Shown here: piece by piece, positions 33,434 through 41,354 of the stretch
How positions within the stretch are numbered: the stretch's first letter is position 1
How the letters are laid out: each line of letters begins with the position of its first letter
Assembly: GCA_963794385.1 (NCBI GenBank)
Contig: CAWCDT010000007.1
Coordinates: 211,806 to 275,805 of the forward strand
From: Gaiellasilicea sp963794385
Lineage (GTDB): Bacteria; Actinomycetota; Thermoleophilia; Gaiellales; Gaiellaceae
Length of the DNA stretch: 64,000 bases
Direction: 5' to 3'
The notes under the pieces: model-generated
What the model was told of the DNA's origin: nothing
The model's input: the letters and a program-made list of their open reading frames with translations, nothing else
Databases searched by the model: none
Made by a program: the position numbers and the translations under genes

Positions 33434-34193
33434 TTAGGAGCTAACGCTGCGTGCCTCGGGGTCGTGGCCGAGCACAGCGCGTCCGCCGTCCACCGGCACG
33501 ATCGCGCCATTGACGAAGCCCGCCTCGGGCGAGAGGAGGTGAACGACGACCGCTGCCACCTCCTCCGGTCGGCCGACGCGGCCAAGTGGATGCAAGCTGC
33601 GCATCTGCTCGTCGGTCTCCTTTCGTTCTGCGAGCAGCGCCTCGTAGCGCTCGGTGGCGATCGACCCTAGAGCGACGGCGTTGGTCGCGGATCCCGCGCG
33701 GCCCGTAGTCGACGGCGAGCGCGCGCGTGAGTCCCTCGAGCGCCGCCTTGGCGGTCGCATAGGGCAGCGCGCCCGGGACGGGACGCTGAGCCTGGTGGGA
33801 GGAGACGTTGACGATCGCGCCCGGGCTGCCGCTGGCGAGGAACCGGCGAACGGCGGTCGCGCAGCCGGTCACCGCGAGCGCGAGATTGAGCGTGATCAAC
33901 TCCAACAGCTCGGTCGCCGGAACATCGTGAAGCGACGCGTCGCGGAACACCGCCGCGTTGTTGACCCAGCCGGCGAGCGGCGCCGCAGCCTCAGCCGTAT
34001 CGGCGGCGCGAGCCGTGACGGCCTCATCGCGTGCGTCGCCAGTGACAGCTGCGATTCTTGGATGCTCACGCGTCCACGCCAGCGCGTCGGCGTCCACGTC
34101 AACGACGACCACGTGACCCTCTACGGCGAGCCGCGCTGCGATCGCGCGGCCGATCCCGCGCGCGCCGCCGGTGACGACGTAGGAGCGCATCAT
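33434..34193 (-). CDS. short-chain dehydrogenase/reductase, frameshifted
   Basis: ATG 34193 (or 34190) opens MMRSYVVTGGARGIGRAIAA with the TGxxxGIG cofactor motif. WVNNAAVFRD, IVNVSSHQAQ with the catalytic Ser, and LPYATAKAALEGLTRALAVD with the Tyr-x-x-x-Lys follow. After YGPRGI a shift near 33695 moves the rest to another frame (TNAVALGSIATERYEALL, LGRVGRPEEVAAVVVHLLS, GFVNGAIVPVDGG), which stops at 33434. The joined protein is about 252 residues. The substrate is unknown. Confidence 0.85.
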
Positions 34194-34309
34194 GCTCAGG
34201 GCATTCTGATCACGGCGTGTGTGGGACGCCATCGCGGTTGAGCGTCGGCGATCCCGCGACGTGCGGTATGCCCTCGCCGACGTTCGCTGTAACGCAGATC
34301 CGTCCTGAC

Positions 34310-34401
34310 GGAGCGGCCCCGGAGTCGAACCGAGCAAGCCGTGGGTTGCACGACCGGGCCGGTTTTGAAGACCGGCTGGGCCACCGGGCCCGTGCCGCTC
34401 C
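34310..34401 (-). tRNA. selC: tRNA-Sec (selenocysteine, anticodon UCA)
   Basis: The 92-nt molecule has an 8-bp acceptor stem, GGAGCGGC pairing with GCCGCTCC, which is diagnostic of tRNA-Sec. The D arm is an extended GGGCC/GGCCC stem. The anticodon arm is CCGGT-CTTCAAA-ACCGG with anticodon TCA. A long variable arm follows, and the T arm has the TTCGACT loop. The discriminator is G and no CCA is encoded. It reads UGA as selenocysteine. selA and selB lie 4-7 kb away, and a UGA-interrupted peroxidase gene is 1 kb away. Confidence 0.93.
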
Positions 34402-34545
34402 GCGCCCAGCGTAACCGGCGCGCGGCACCGAGCCTCGTCGAGCGGTTGTAAGCGTCCTGTGAACCTGCCCGGAACGGGTTTTCGCGGTCGCGGCTTCGGG
34501 TGACAAGAGCCGAACGAGAGTCGTTCGAAGAGAGGGGATCCGACG

Positions 34546-35355
34546 ATGACACGCACGACACGAATGCTGTTGCTCGCACTCGCGGGGGCGCTGCTCGTCA
34601 TTGCCGCGATAGCCGGCCGGACCGAGGTCGGCGGCGCGGCGCCGCAGGTACCTCCGAGCAACCAGGCACCGCCCACGATCTCGGGCACAGCCCAGGAAGG
34701 GAGCACGCTGACGGCGAGCGAGGGCCGCTGGGCCGGGACCGCGCCGTTCACCTTCGCGTTCCAGTGGCGCCGGTGTGACGCCGACGGCGGCAGCTGCTCG
34801 AACATCGGCGGCGCAGACGAGCGGACGTACGCGCTCAAGCAGCCCGATGTCGACAACACGATCCGCGTGACTGTGGCGGCCAGGAACAACGACGGCACCG
34901 CCACGTCCACGTCGGTCCCGACCGCGGTCGTCCGGGACGCGCCCGCCCCGCCGCCGACCGGTGGCTGCGCCGGCAACGCGCCGCTCCAGATCGCAGGCAT
35001 CTCGCTGCCGGAGCGGCTGCAGCTCGACGGGCAGTCGATCAACCCGAGCATCGTGGGCCGCTCGACGCAGAGCATCACGCTGCGGTTCCACGTCTCGTGC
35101 AAGGGGAAGGCCGTGCAGGGCGCGATCGTCTACGCCACGGCGGTCCCCTTCAACCAGTTCACCGTCCCGGCCGAGCAGCCGACCGGTGCGGACGGCTGGG
35201 CGCAGCTCACGCTGACCCAGCTGAGCGGCTTCCCGGCCGCGAACCAGCAGCAGCTCCTGACGGTCTTCGCCCGCGCCCGCAAGGGTGGCGAGGACCCGCT
35301 CGGCGGCATCTCGACGCGCCGGCTCGTCTCGTTCCCGGTCGACCTGCGGCGCTAG
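34546..35355 (+). CDS. secreted Ig-like domain protein
   Basis: The 269-residue protein has a signal peptide (MLLLALAGALLVIAAIAG). An Ig-like beta-sandwich of the type common in actinobacterial surface proteins follows (PPTISGTAQEGSTLTASEGR, FTFAFQWRRCDADGGSCSNI, TYALKQPDVDNTIRVTVAAR). A Pro-rich linker leads to a second beta domain with a Cys pair, GGCAGNAPLQIAG and FHVSCKGKAVQ. It is probably an exported structural or adhesive protein. The start at ATG 34546 follows GAGAGGGGATCCG, a moderate SD. A strong hairpin terminates it at 35370. Confidence 0.8.
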   Translation: MTRTTRMLLLALAGALLVIAAIAGRTEVGGAAPQVPPSNQAPPTISGTAQEGSTLTASEGRWAGTAPFTFAFQWRRCDADGGSCSNIGGADERTYALKQPDVDNTIRVTVAARNNDGTATSTSVPTAVVRDAPAPPPTGGCAGNAPLQIAGISLPERLQLDGQSINPSIVGRSTQSITLRFHVSCKGKAVQGAIVYATAVPFNQFTVPAEQPTGADGWAQLTLTQLSGFPAANQQQLLTVFARARKGGEDPLGGISTRRLVSFPVDLRR

Positions 35356-35369
35356 ACGCGACCGGCCAT

Positions 35370-35395
35370 GTGGGGGGATCCTCGGATCCCCCCAC
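35370..35395 (+). terminator. terminator hairpin
   Basis: A perfect 11-bp stem GTGGGGGGATC / GATCCCCCCAC with tetraloop CTCG lies 15 bp after the Ig-like gene stop and 32 bp before the selenoprotein start. It separates two transcription units. The T-run is weak (CTTTC further down). Confidence 0.65.
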
Positions 35396-35426
35396 GACGC
35401 TTTCGTGGCGTGCGAAGATCGCCGCG

Positions 35427-35981
35427 ATGGCGCATCTCCGCCTGATCGACGTCGAAGGGGCCACCGGACTCCTGAAAGAGGAGTACGACGCCGCGGTCGA
35501 GCGGGCAGGCAAGGTCTTCAACATCGTCAAGGCGATGAGCCTTCGGCCGGGCGTGCTCAGACGCTCGATGGCGCTCTACCGGGAGATCATGTTCGGGCCG
35601 TGCGGGCTCACGCGGCAGGAACGCGAGCTGCTCGCCGTCGTCGTGTCCCGGGCGAACGACTGCCATTACTGAATCCGTGCCCATGCAGACGACCTCCGTG
35701 CCGAGGGCGCAGACGACGAGCTCGCGCGACATGCAGCGCACGATTACCGCCGGGCCGGGCTCCCGCCGCACGTCCACGCGATGTGCGACTACGCGGTCAA
35801 GCTCACGCTCGCGCCCTCGTCCGTGGGTGCCGCGGACGCAGACGGGCTGCGAGCGCATGGCTGGGACGACGCCGCGATCCACGACGCGATCCAGGTGATC
35901 GCCTACTTCAACTACATCAACCGCGTCGCCGACGGTGTCGGCGTCGATCCCGAGCCCGAGTGGCCGGAGAATGGGAGCTGA
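35427..35981 (+). CDS. AhpD-like peroxidase, predicted selenoprotein (CxxU, in-frame UGA)
   Basis: Read through TGA 35670-35672, this frame gives 184 residues of a peroxidase-related AhpD/carboxymuconolactone decarboxylase-family protein. The N-terminal half is MAHLRLIDVEGATGLLKEEY, then TRQERELLAVVVSRANDCHY. The UGA follows at codon 82, exactly where relatives have the second Cys of CHYC. The frame continues IRAHADDLRAEGADDELARH, HAMCDYAVKLTLAPSSVGAA and QVIAYFNYINRVADGVG to TGA 35981. tRNA-Sec, selA and selB are nearby, so Cys79-x-x-Sec82 is likely. The enzyme would reduce peroxides. It leads an operon with cupin and nitrilase genes. A TGC-to-TGA sequence error is the alternative. Confidence 0.82.
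35670..35710 (+). promoter_or_regulatory. candidate SECIS hairpin after UGA
   Basis: Starting 4 nt after the in-frame UGA, GTGCCC (35677-35682) can pair with GGGCGC (35705-35710), including one G-U pair. Inside it GCA (35685-35687) can pair with TGC (35699-35701) around an 11-nt apical loop GACGACCTCCG. The position and size suit a bacterial SECIS element that recruits SelB. The pairing was judged by eye only. Confidence 0.4.
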
Positions 35982-35983
35982 GA

Positions 35984-36349
35984 ATGGCCGGCTTCACGAT
36001 CAAGCACGTTGACGAGTTCGAGCGGCCGTTTCCCAAGTGGGCATTGGCGCGGCGCTCGCTCGACCTGCAGTCGTTCGGGATGAACGTCGTCGAGCTGCCG
36101 CCGGGCGAGTCGATCCCGGAGCACACCGAGCTCGAGAGCGACCAGGAGGAGGTCTTCATCGTCCTCGAGGGGGAGCCGACGATGGTGATCGACGGCGAGG
36201 ACCACCCCGCGCCGGCGGGGACGTTCACGCGGCTCGACCCGACGCCGAGGCGAACGGTCGTGAACCGGAGCGACAAGGATGCGGTCGTCCTGATCGTCTC
36301 CGCCCCCCGGACGAGCGGCTACACGCCGCCGGACTGGGCCTACGATGCA
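35984..36349 (+). CDS. cupin-domain protein (3' end unresolved)
   Basis: ATG 35984 is 2 bp after the selenoprotein stop. The cupin fold is clear: FGMNVVELPPGESIPEHTEL, DQEEVFIVLEGEPTMVIDGE and APAGTFTRLDPTPRRTVVNR, ending in the typical SAPRTSGYTPPDWA near 36340. No stop follows in this frame until 37285, because the frame runs on through the nitrilase gene. Either a base error removed the native stop near 36345 or the product is abnormally extended. The end given is where homology stops. The metal-ligand pattern is His plus Glu. The substrate is unknown. Confidence 0.75.
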
Positions 36350-37259
36350 TTCGTCGGTCGTCGTCGCCTGCGTCCAGGCCGAGCCGGTCATCCTCGACCG
36401 CTCCGCCACCCTCGACCGGCTCGCCGAGCGCACCGGCGAGGCCGCGCGCGAGGGCGCTGGGCTCGTCGTCTTCCCGGAGACCTTCGTCCCCGCCTACCCG
36501 AGCTCCGCGTGGGCGAAGGCGCTCGCCGGCTGGGCCGAGCCGGGGGCGACCGAGGCGTTCGCGCTGCTCCATCGGGAGTCGCTCGCGGTGCCCAGCCCGG
36601 ACGCGGACCGGCTCGCCGAGACGGCGCGCGAGCACGCGGTCTGGCTCGTCGTCGGCGTCAACGAGCTCGATCCCGAGCGGCCTGGCACGCTCTACAACTC
36701 GCTCCTCACCTATTCGCCCGAGGGCGAGCTGGCGCTGCATCACCGCAAGCTCGTGCCGACGAACCACGAGCGGCTCGTCTGGGGGCAAGGGGACGGGCGC
36801 GGCCTCCGCGCGATCGAGACGCCGCTCGGCCGGATCGGCGGACTGATCTGCTGGGAGAACTACATGCCGCTGGCCCGCTTCGCGCTGTACGAGTCGGGGG
36901 TCGAGATCTACATCGCCTCGACCGCCGACGACGGCGACTTCTGGCAGGCGACCCTGCGGCACATCGCGCTCGAGTCGCGCGCGTTCGTGATCGCGCCGTG
37001 CCACTTCCAGCGGGCCGGCTCGTACCCCGCCGACTTCCCGTTGCAGCGCCTGCTCGAGGGCCGCGACGTCCTCGGCCGGGGCGGCTCGGCGATCCTCGCG
37101 CCGGACGGCTCCTATCTGGCCGGACCGCTCTACGGCGAGGAGGGGATCCTCTACGCCGAGCTCGACCCGGCCCGGCTCGCCGCGGCGAGGCAGCGCTTCG
37201 ACCCCGCCGGCCACTACCACCGGCCGGATGTGCTGCGGCTGTCCGTGACGCCTTTGTAA
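36345..37259 (+). CDS. nitrilase-superfamily hydrolase
   Basis: The 304-residue C-N hydrolase has a complete Glu-Lys-Cys triad: Glu45 in LVVFPETFVPAYP, Lys135 in LHHRKLVPTNHERL and Cys169 in GGLICWENYMPLARFALY. The lengths and the VWGQGDGRGL and RHIALESRAFVIAPC segments suit true nitrilases or cyanide hydratase-like enzymes more than amidases. It would convert nitriles to acids, but the substrate is unknown. It follows the cupin in the same unit as the selenoprotein, which suggests a shared detoxification task. Confidence 0.92.
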   Translation: MHSSVVVACVQAEPVILDRSATLDRLAERTGEAAREGAGLVVFPETFVPAYPSSAWAKALAGWAEPGATEAFALLHRESLAVPSPDADRLAETAREHAVWLVVGVNELDPERPGTLYNSLLTYSPEGELALHHRKLVPTNHERLVWGQGDGRGLRAIETPLGRIGGLICWENYMPLARFALYESGVEIYIASTADDGDFWQATLRHIALESRAFVIAPCHFQRAGSYPADFPLQRLLEGRDVLGRGGSAILAPDGSYLAGPLYGEEGILYAELDPARLAAARQRFDPAGHYHRPDVLRLSVTPL

Positions 37260-37321
37260 TCACTTCGCACGCGATGCTGCGCTAGGAGGGCTGAACCGAG
37301 CGGCGGCGAACACGGGGGCCG

Positions 37322-38395
37322 ATGTCTCCGGAGATCGCAGAGATCACAGAGGAGTCGGCGAGCCAGGAGAACGGCGACGCCCGGGTCTCGTTCTCGGACC
37401 TCGTCCGCGCGCACCACGCCTGGGACACGGATCCGAACGTCGCCAATGCCGAGGCGGTCAAGGGGCGGTTCCAGGAGCTGCTGTCTCGGTTCGAGGCGGC
37501 CGCCGGCGAGATCGTCGACGCGTATTGGTGCCGCCACGTCGCCTCGGGCGTCGCCCTGACGCGCCGCGAGCGCCAACGCCGCGGCCGGCTGCTCGGACGC
37601 CGCCGGAAGCTCGAGTACCGCCTCCATCGTGTTTCGGACTGGGTCACCGACGACGCCCACGAGATCGCCGATCTCCTGCACGACTGCGACATCCTCGCGA
37701 TCAAGGCCTCGAACGGCCTCGAGAGCGTGCCCCGCGCAGTCGTGATGCAGTGGCTCATGCTCGTCGAGTCGCACCTGCTCGGCTTCATCGAGCGTGCCGG
37801 CGAGACCCGGCCCGATCCGAAGGTGGTAAGGCGCTTCGCCGCCGCTGAGCGGGCCGAGCTGGAGCGGATCGAGGAGTACTACTTCCGCGCCGGCGAGAAG
37901 CGCGCCATGATGCGCTACGTCGAGGGCATGCTCGGCCTCGGGCTCGTGCTCCTCCTTGGGACGGCGATCGCGACCGCCGGCGTGCTCGCGCTCTTCGGCG
38001 CGCTCGACCTCGAGTCGGCGTCGGTACGGGAGTTCTACGCCTCGGCGGCGGCCGGGGGGATCGGAGCGGTGATCAGCGCGCTGATGCGGATGAGCGGCCG
38101 CGGTGACTTCGCGATCGACCACGAGATGACCCAGCTCGAGGTAACCCTCGTCGGCGCGTACCGGCCCTTGATCGGCTCGGTCTCCGGGATCGTTGTCTAC
38201 TTCCTGATGAAGACCCCTCTGATCCCGCTCGAGGAGAGCGCCCTGACGCTACCGCTCTTCGTCGTCGTCTCCTTCATTGCCGGATTCAGCGAACGCTGGA
38301 CACGAATGGTGCTCTCCGGCGCGATGAGGACGATCGGAGGACGGGAGCCCGAGTCCGCAGAGGTCGCTGCCTCCGAGCCGGCCGCGGCTAGCTGA
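37322..38395 (+). CDS. multi-pass membrane protein of unknown function
   Basis: This is a 357-residue protein. Residues 1-200 are soluble and helical, with Arg-rich stretches (ALTRRERQRRGRLLGRRRKL). Four or five transmembrane helices follow from about residue 205 (MLGLGLVLLLGTAIATAGVL, AAAGGIGAVISALMRM, LIGSVSGIVVYFLM, ALTLPLFVVVSFIAGFSERW). The FSERW ending resembles other uncharacterised bacterial membrane proteins. Its stop overlaps the convergent selB stop by 8 bp. Confidence 0.75.
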   Translation: MSPEIAEITEESASQENGDARVSFSDLVRAHHAWDTDPNVANAEAVKGRFQELLSRFEAAAGEIVDAYWCRHVASGVALTRRERQRRGRLLGRRRKLEYRLHRVSDWVTDDAHEIADLLHDCDILAIKASNGLESVPRAVVMQWLMLVESHLLGFIERAGETRPDPKVVRRFAAAERAELERIEEYYFRAGEKRAMMRYVEGMLGLGLVLLLGTAIATAGVLALFGALDLESASVREFYASAAAGGIGAVISALMRMSGRGDFAIDHEMTQLEVTLVGAYRPLIGSVSGIVVYFLMKTPLIPLEESALTLPLFVVVSFIAGFSERWTRMVLSGAMRTIGGREPESAEVAASEPAAAS

Positions 38396-40010
38396 CGCCG
38401 CGGCGCAGCACACGCGCGTCGCCGACGCGTCGCGTGACCCCGTCGGCGTCGAGTCGCTCGAGCAGGAGCTGCGCGTCCCGCCGGCCGCAGCCGGCGAGGT
38501 CGCGGAAGCGCGCGAGCGCGATCCGGCCCGAGCGCATGCACTCCTCGACGACGAGCGCCCTCGCCCGCTCGTAGACCCCGGTCGAGACCACGTACCCGTC
38601 TCCGAGGCGGACGAGCCGGCCCTCGCGCTCCAGAAAGCGCGCGAGCTCCGCGTCAGCGAGCTTGACCGTGCCGGGCGCAGCCGCCGCGAGCTCGACCTCG
38701 AGCGCCGCCGCCTCGTCGGCCCGCTCGCCGATGGCCGGCTCCCCGCCCGGGCGGTACAGCTTCGATCCCCCGCGGACGAAGGGGAGCTGCGCCAGCACGT
38801 CGCGAGCCCAGGGGTCCCCGGGCGCGGTCACGCCCGGATCGAGGGGATCGGCAGCGTCGATCCCGCGCTCGAGCTCCGCCCGCAGCTCAGCGAGCCAGTC
38901 GTCGGACCAGCGCCACAATCCGTCGACGAGGACGGGCGCGTGCACGGTCTCTTCGCCCCGCGCGGCGCGCTCGAACCTGGCCGGGTCGGCATGGCGCGGA
39001 GGCGCCGGGTCGAGCACGGTGCCACCGCCCACGGTGGTCGCACCGCGGAGGACGACACGGTCTCCGCGTGCTGCGACAACCGGTACCGCGAGGCGCAGCT
39101 GAGCGTGGTCGCCGCGCCGGGCGACGCGCGCGGGCACCGACGAGGTCCCGTGGTGGACGTGCAGGCGGGTGCCGTCGGGAACCGGCTCGAGCTCCTCGAG
39201 TACGACGTCGAGCCGATAGCTCGGCCGAAGCACCCCGGCTGCGAGCAGGACGTCGCCACGCCTCAGCTCGGTCCGCTCGACGCCGGGCAGCGCGAGCGCG
39301 ACCCGCTGGCCGGCGTCGGCCCGCTCGACCGGCCGGTCGTGCACCTGGACGCTGCGCACGCGCACGTCGCGTCCGGACGGCTCCGCCCGGAGCGTGTCTC
39401 CGGCGCCGACCGAGCCCGACCAGAGCGTGCCGGTCGCGACCGTCCCGATCCCACGCAGCGAGAAGACGCGGTCGACGTAGAGGCGGGCCGGCTCGTCGAC
39501 CTTGTGTTTCTGAAGCACAAGGTCCGCCGCCCGCGCGAGCGCGGCGCGGAGGTCGTCCAGGCCCTGCCCGGTCTTCGCGCTGACGGGGACGACCTCGGCC
39601 TCCGGGACGAGTTCGCGCGCCTCCTCGACCGCGAGCTCGAGCGTCTCGGCGTCGACGGCGTCGGCTTTGGTCACGGCGACGACGCCACGCTCGATCCCGA
39701 GCAGGCGGAGGATCGCGAGGTGCTCGTACGTCTGCGGGCGGGCCCCCTCCCCCGCGTCGACGACGAGCAGGAAGAGGTCGATCCCGGTCGCACCGGCGAC
39801 CATGTTGCGCACGAAGCGCTCGTGACCGGGGACGTCGATCAGCGAGAGCCGGCGCCCGTCGGGGAGGTCGAGTGGCGCATAGCCGAGGTCGATCGAGATC
39901 CCGCGCTCGCGCTCCTCGGGCAGGCGGTCCGTGTCCTTGCCGGTCAGCGCGCGGACGAGCCAGGTCTTGCCGTGGTCGATGTGACCGGCGGTGCCGACGG
40001 TGAGAGGCAT
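38388..40010 (-). CDS. selB: selenocysteine-specific elongation factor
   Basis: This is a 540-residue SelB. The EF-Tu-like GTPase domain has TAGHIDHGKTWLVRALTG (G1), LIDVPGHERFVRNMVAG (G3) and VAVTKADAVDAETL (G4). Domains II and III follow (YVDRVFSLRGIGTVATGTLW). A C-terminal region of winged helices (from about residue 400, ending DAQLLLERLDADGVTRRVGD) binds the SECIS element. SelB brings Sec-tRNA to the ribosome at UGA. It lies 22 bp downstream of selA in the same direction, so the two are an operon. Confidence 0.96.
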   Translation of the reverse strand: MPLTVGTAGHIDHGKTWLVRALTGKDTDRLPEERERGISIDLGYAPLDLPDGRRLSLIDVPGHERFVRNMVAGATGIDLFLLVVDAGEGARPQTYEHLAILRLLGIERGVVAVTKADAVDAETLELAVEEARELVPEAEVVPVSAKTGQGLDDLRAALARAADLVLQKHKVDEPARLYVDRVFSLRGIGTVATGTLWSGSVGAGDTLRAEPSGRDVRVRSVQVHDRPVERADAGQRVALALPGVERTELRRGDVLLAAGVLRPSYRLDVVLEELEPVPDGTRLHVHHGTSSVPARVARRGDHAQLRLAVPVVAARGDRVVLRGATTVGGGTVLDPAPPRHADPARFERAARGEETVHAPVLVDGLWRWSDDWLAELRAELERGIDAADPLDPGVTAPGDPWARDVLAQLPFVRGGSKLYRPGGEPAIGERADEAAALEVELAAAAPGTVKLADAELARFLEREGRLVRLGDGYVVSTGVYERARALVVEECMRSGRIALARFRDLAGCGRRDAQLLLERLDADGVTRRVGDARVLRRGVS

Positions 40011-40032
40011 GGCTAGAGCTCGAGAGCCGCGC

Positions 40033-41304
40033 TCACGGGCGGCAGGCGTCCACGGCGGCGGCGACCTCGTCCGCCTCGGCGTCGGTGAGCGTCCGGCAGT
40101 CGAGCAGTGTGCGCCCGTCGCGGACGACCGCGATCACCGGCGGATCATGTGAGCGGAGGGCGGCGGCGAGGCCTTCCTCCACCGCGCATGCGTAGCTCTG
40201 CAGCTCCGCGAGCGGGAGCGCGCCGCCGCCGACCCGGGCGACCGTCTCCTCGACCGCGCCGCCGGTTGCCCCGGCCAGCCGTTCGGCGCGGGCCCGCACG
40301 GCGTCCGCAGGCTCGCGCAGCATCCGCAGCACCGGGACCTCCTCGGCCCGATCGAGGTAGAGCGCGAGCGTGCCCTCCAGCGCGGCGAGCGTCAGCTTGT
40401 CGGAGCGAAGCGCACGCTGGAGCGGATGACGCCTCAGCTTCTCGACCAGGTCGGCCCGGCCGGCGACGATCCCGGCCTGAGGGCCGCCGAGGAGCTTGTC
40501 GCCGGAGAAGCAGACGAGGTCAGCGCCCGCAGCGAGCGCGGCTGCGGGAGTCGGCTCGCCCTCGACCTCGACGAGCGCGCCCGACCCGAGGTCGTCGACG
40601 AGAGGCAGATCGTGCCGGCGCGCGATCCCGGCCAGCTCGGTCAGCGTCGGCTGCTCGGCGAAGCCGACGACGCGGAAGTTCGACTGGTGGACGCGTAGGA
40701 GCAGCGCCGTGTCCGGTCCGATCGCCCGCTCGTAGTCCGCGGCACGGGTGCGATTCGTCGTCCCCACCTCGACGAGGCGGGCGCCCGAGCGCACGAGCAC
40801 GTCCGGGATCCGGAAGCCGTCGCCGATCTCGATCAGCTCGCCGCGCGAGACGACGACCTCACGGTCCTCGGCGAGCGCGGCGAGCGCGAGCAGGATCGCG
40901 GCGGCGTTGTTGTTGACGACGATCGCCGCCTCGGCACCCGTGAGCCGGCGCAGAAGTGGCGCGAGGTGATCCTGCCGGGAGCCCCGCAAGCCGCTCGAGA
41001 GGTCGTACTCGAGATTGGAGTACCCGGCCGCCTCGTTCACGCGCGCGAGCGCGCCCGCAGCCAGAGGCGCGCGGCCGAGATTCGTGTGCACGAGCACGCC
41101 GGTCGCGTTGAGGACGCGGCGCAGGGCCGGTCGCCGCGCCGCCGCCAGCTCCTCCTCGAGGCGGCTGCGCAGGTCGCCGGGATCGACGCCGGCCCGGATC
41201 TCCTCGCGCGCGCGTTCGAGCACCGTCCGCGCCGCGCCAACCGCGAGCGGGTCGTCGACCCCGCGGGCGAGCTCGTCCACCGAGGGCAGATCTCTCAGCC
41301 TCAC
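40033..41304 (-). CDS. selA: L-seryl-tRNA(Sec) selenium transferase
   Basis: The 423-residue PLP enzyme converts Ser-tRNA(Sec) to Sec-tRNA(Sec). Landmarks are RVLNATGVLVHTNLGRAPL, YSNLEYDLSSGLRGSRQDHL, IVVNNNAAAILLALAALAED, EVGTTNRTRAADYE, LVDDLGSGALV and CFSGDKLLGGPQAG with the PLP-binding Lys270. It needs selenophosphate from SelD, which is not in this window. It is divergent from the VanW-like gene. Confidence 0.97.
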   Translation of the reverse strand: MRLRDLPSVDELARGVDDPLAVGAARTVLERAREEIRAGVDPGDLRSRLEEELAAARRPALRRVLNATGVLVHTNLGRAPLAAGALARVNEAAGYSNLEYDLSSGLRGSRQDHLAPLLRRLTGAEAAIVVNNNAAAILLALAALAEDREVVVSRGELIEIGDGFRIPDVLVRSGARLVEVGTTNRTRAADYERAIGPDTALLLRVHQSNFRVVGFAEQPTLTELAGIARRHDLPLVDDLGSGALVEVEGEPTPAAALAAGADLVCFSGDKLLGGPQAGIVAGRADLVEKLRRHPLQRALRSDKLTLAALEGTLALYLDRAEEVPVLRMLREPADAVRARAERLAGATGGAVEETVARVGGGALPLAELQSYACAVEEGLAAALRSHDPPVIAVVRDGRTLLDCRTLTDAEADEVAAAVDACRP

Positions 41305-41354
41305 GGGAACGAGTGTACGGGCGGTTTGGCCGCCGGAGCAGGTACTTTGCCCGT

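Noticed and set aside
36350..37285. Genuine cupin fusion protein extending through the nitrilase gene
   Set aside because: The extension is Arg/Pro/Ala-rich shadow sequence of the nitrilase in another frame. A lost stop codon is more likely.
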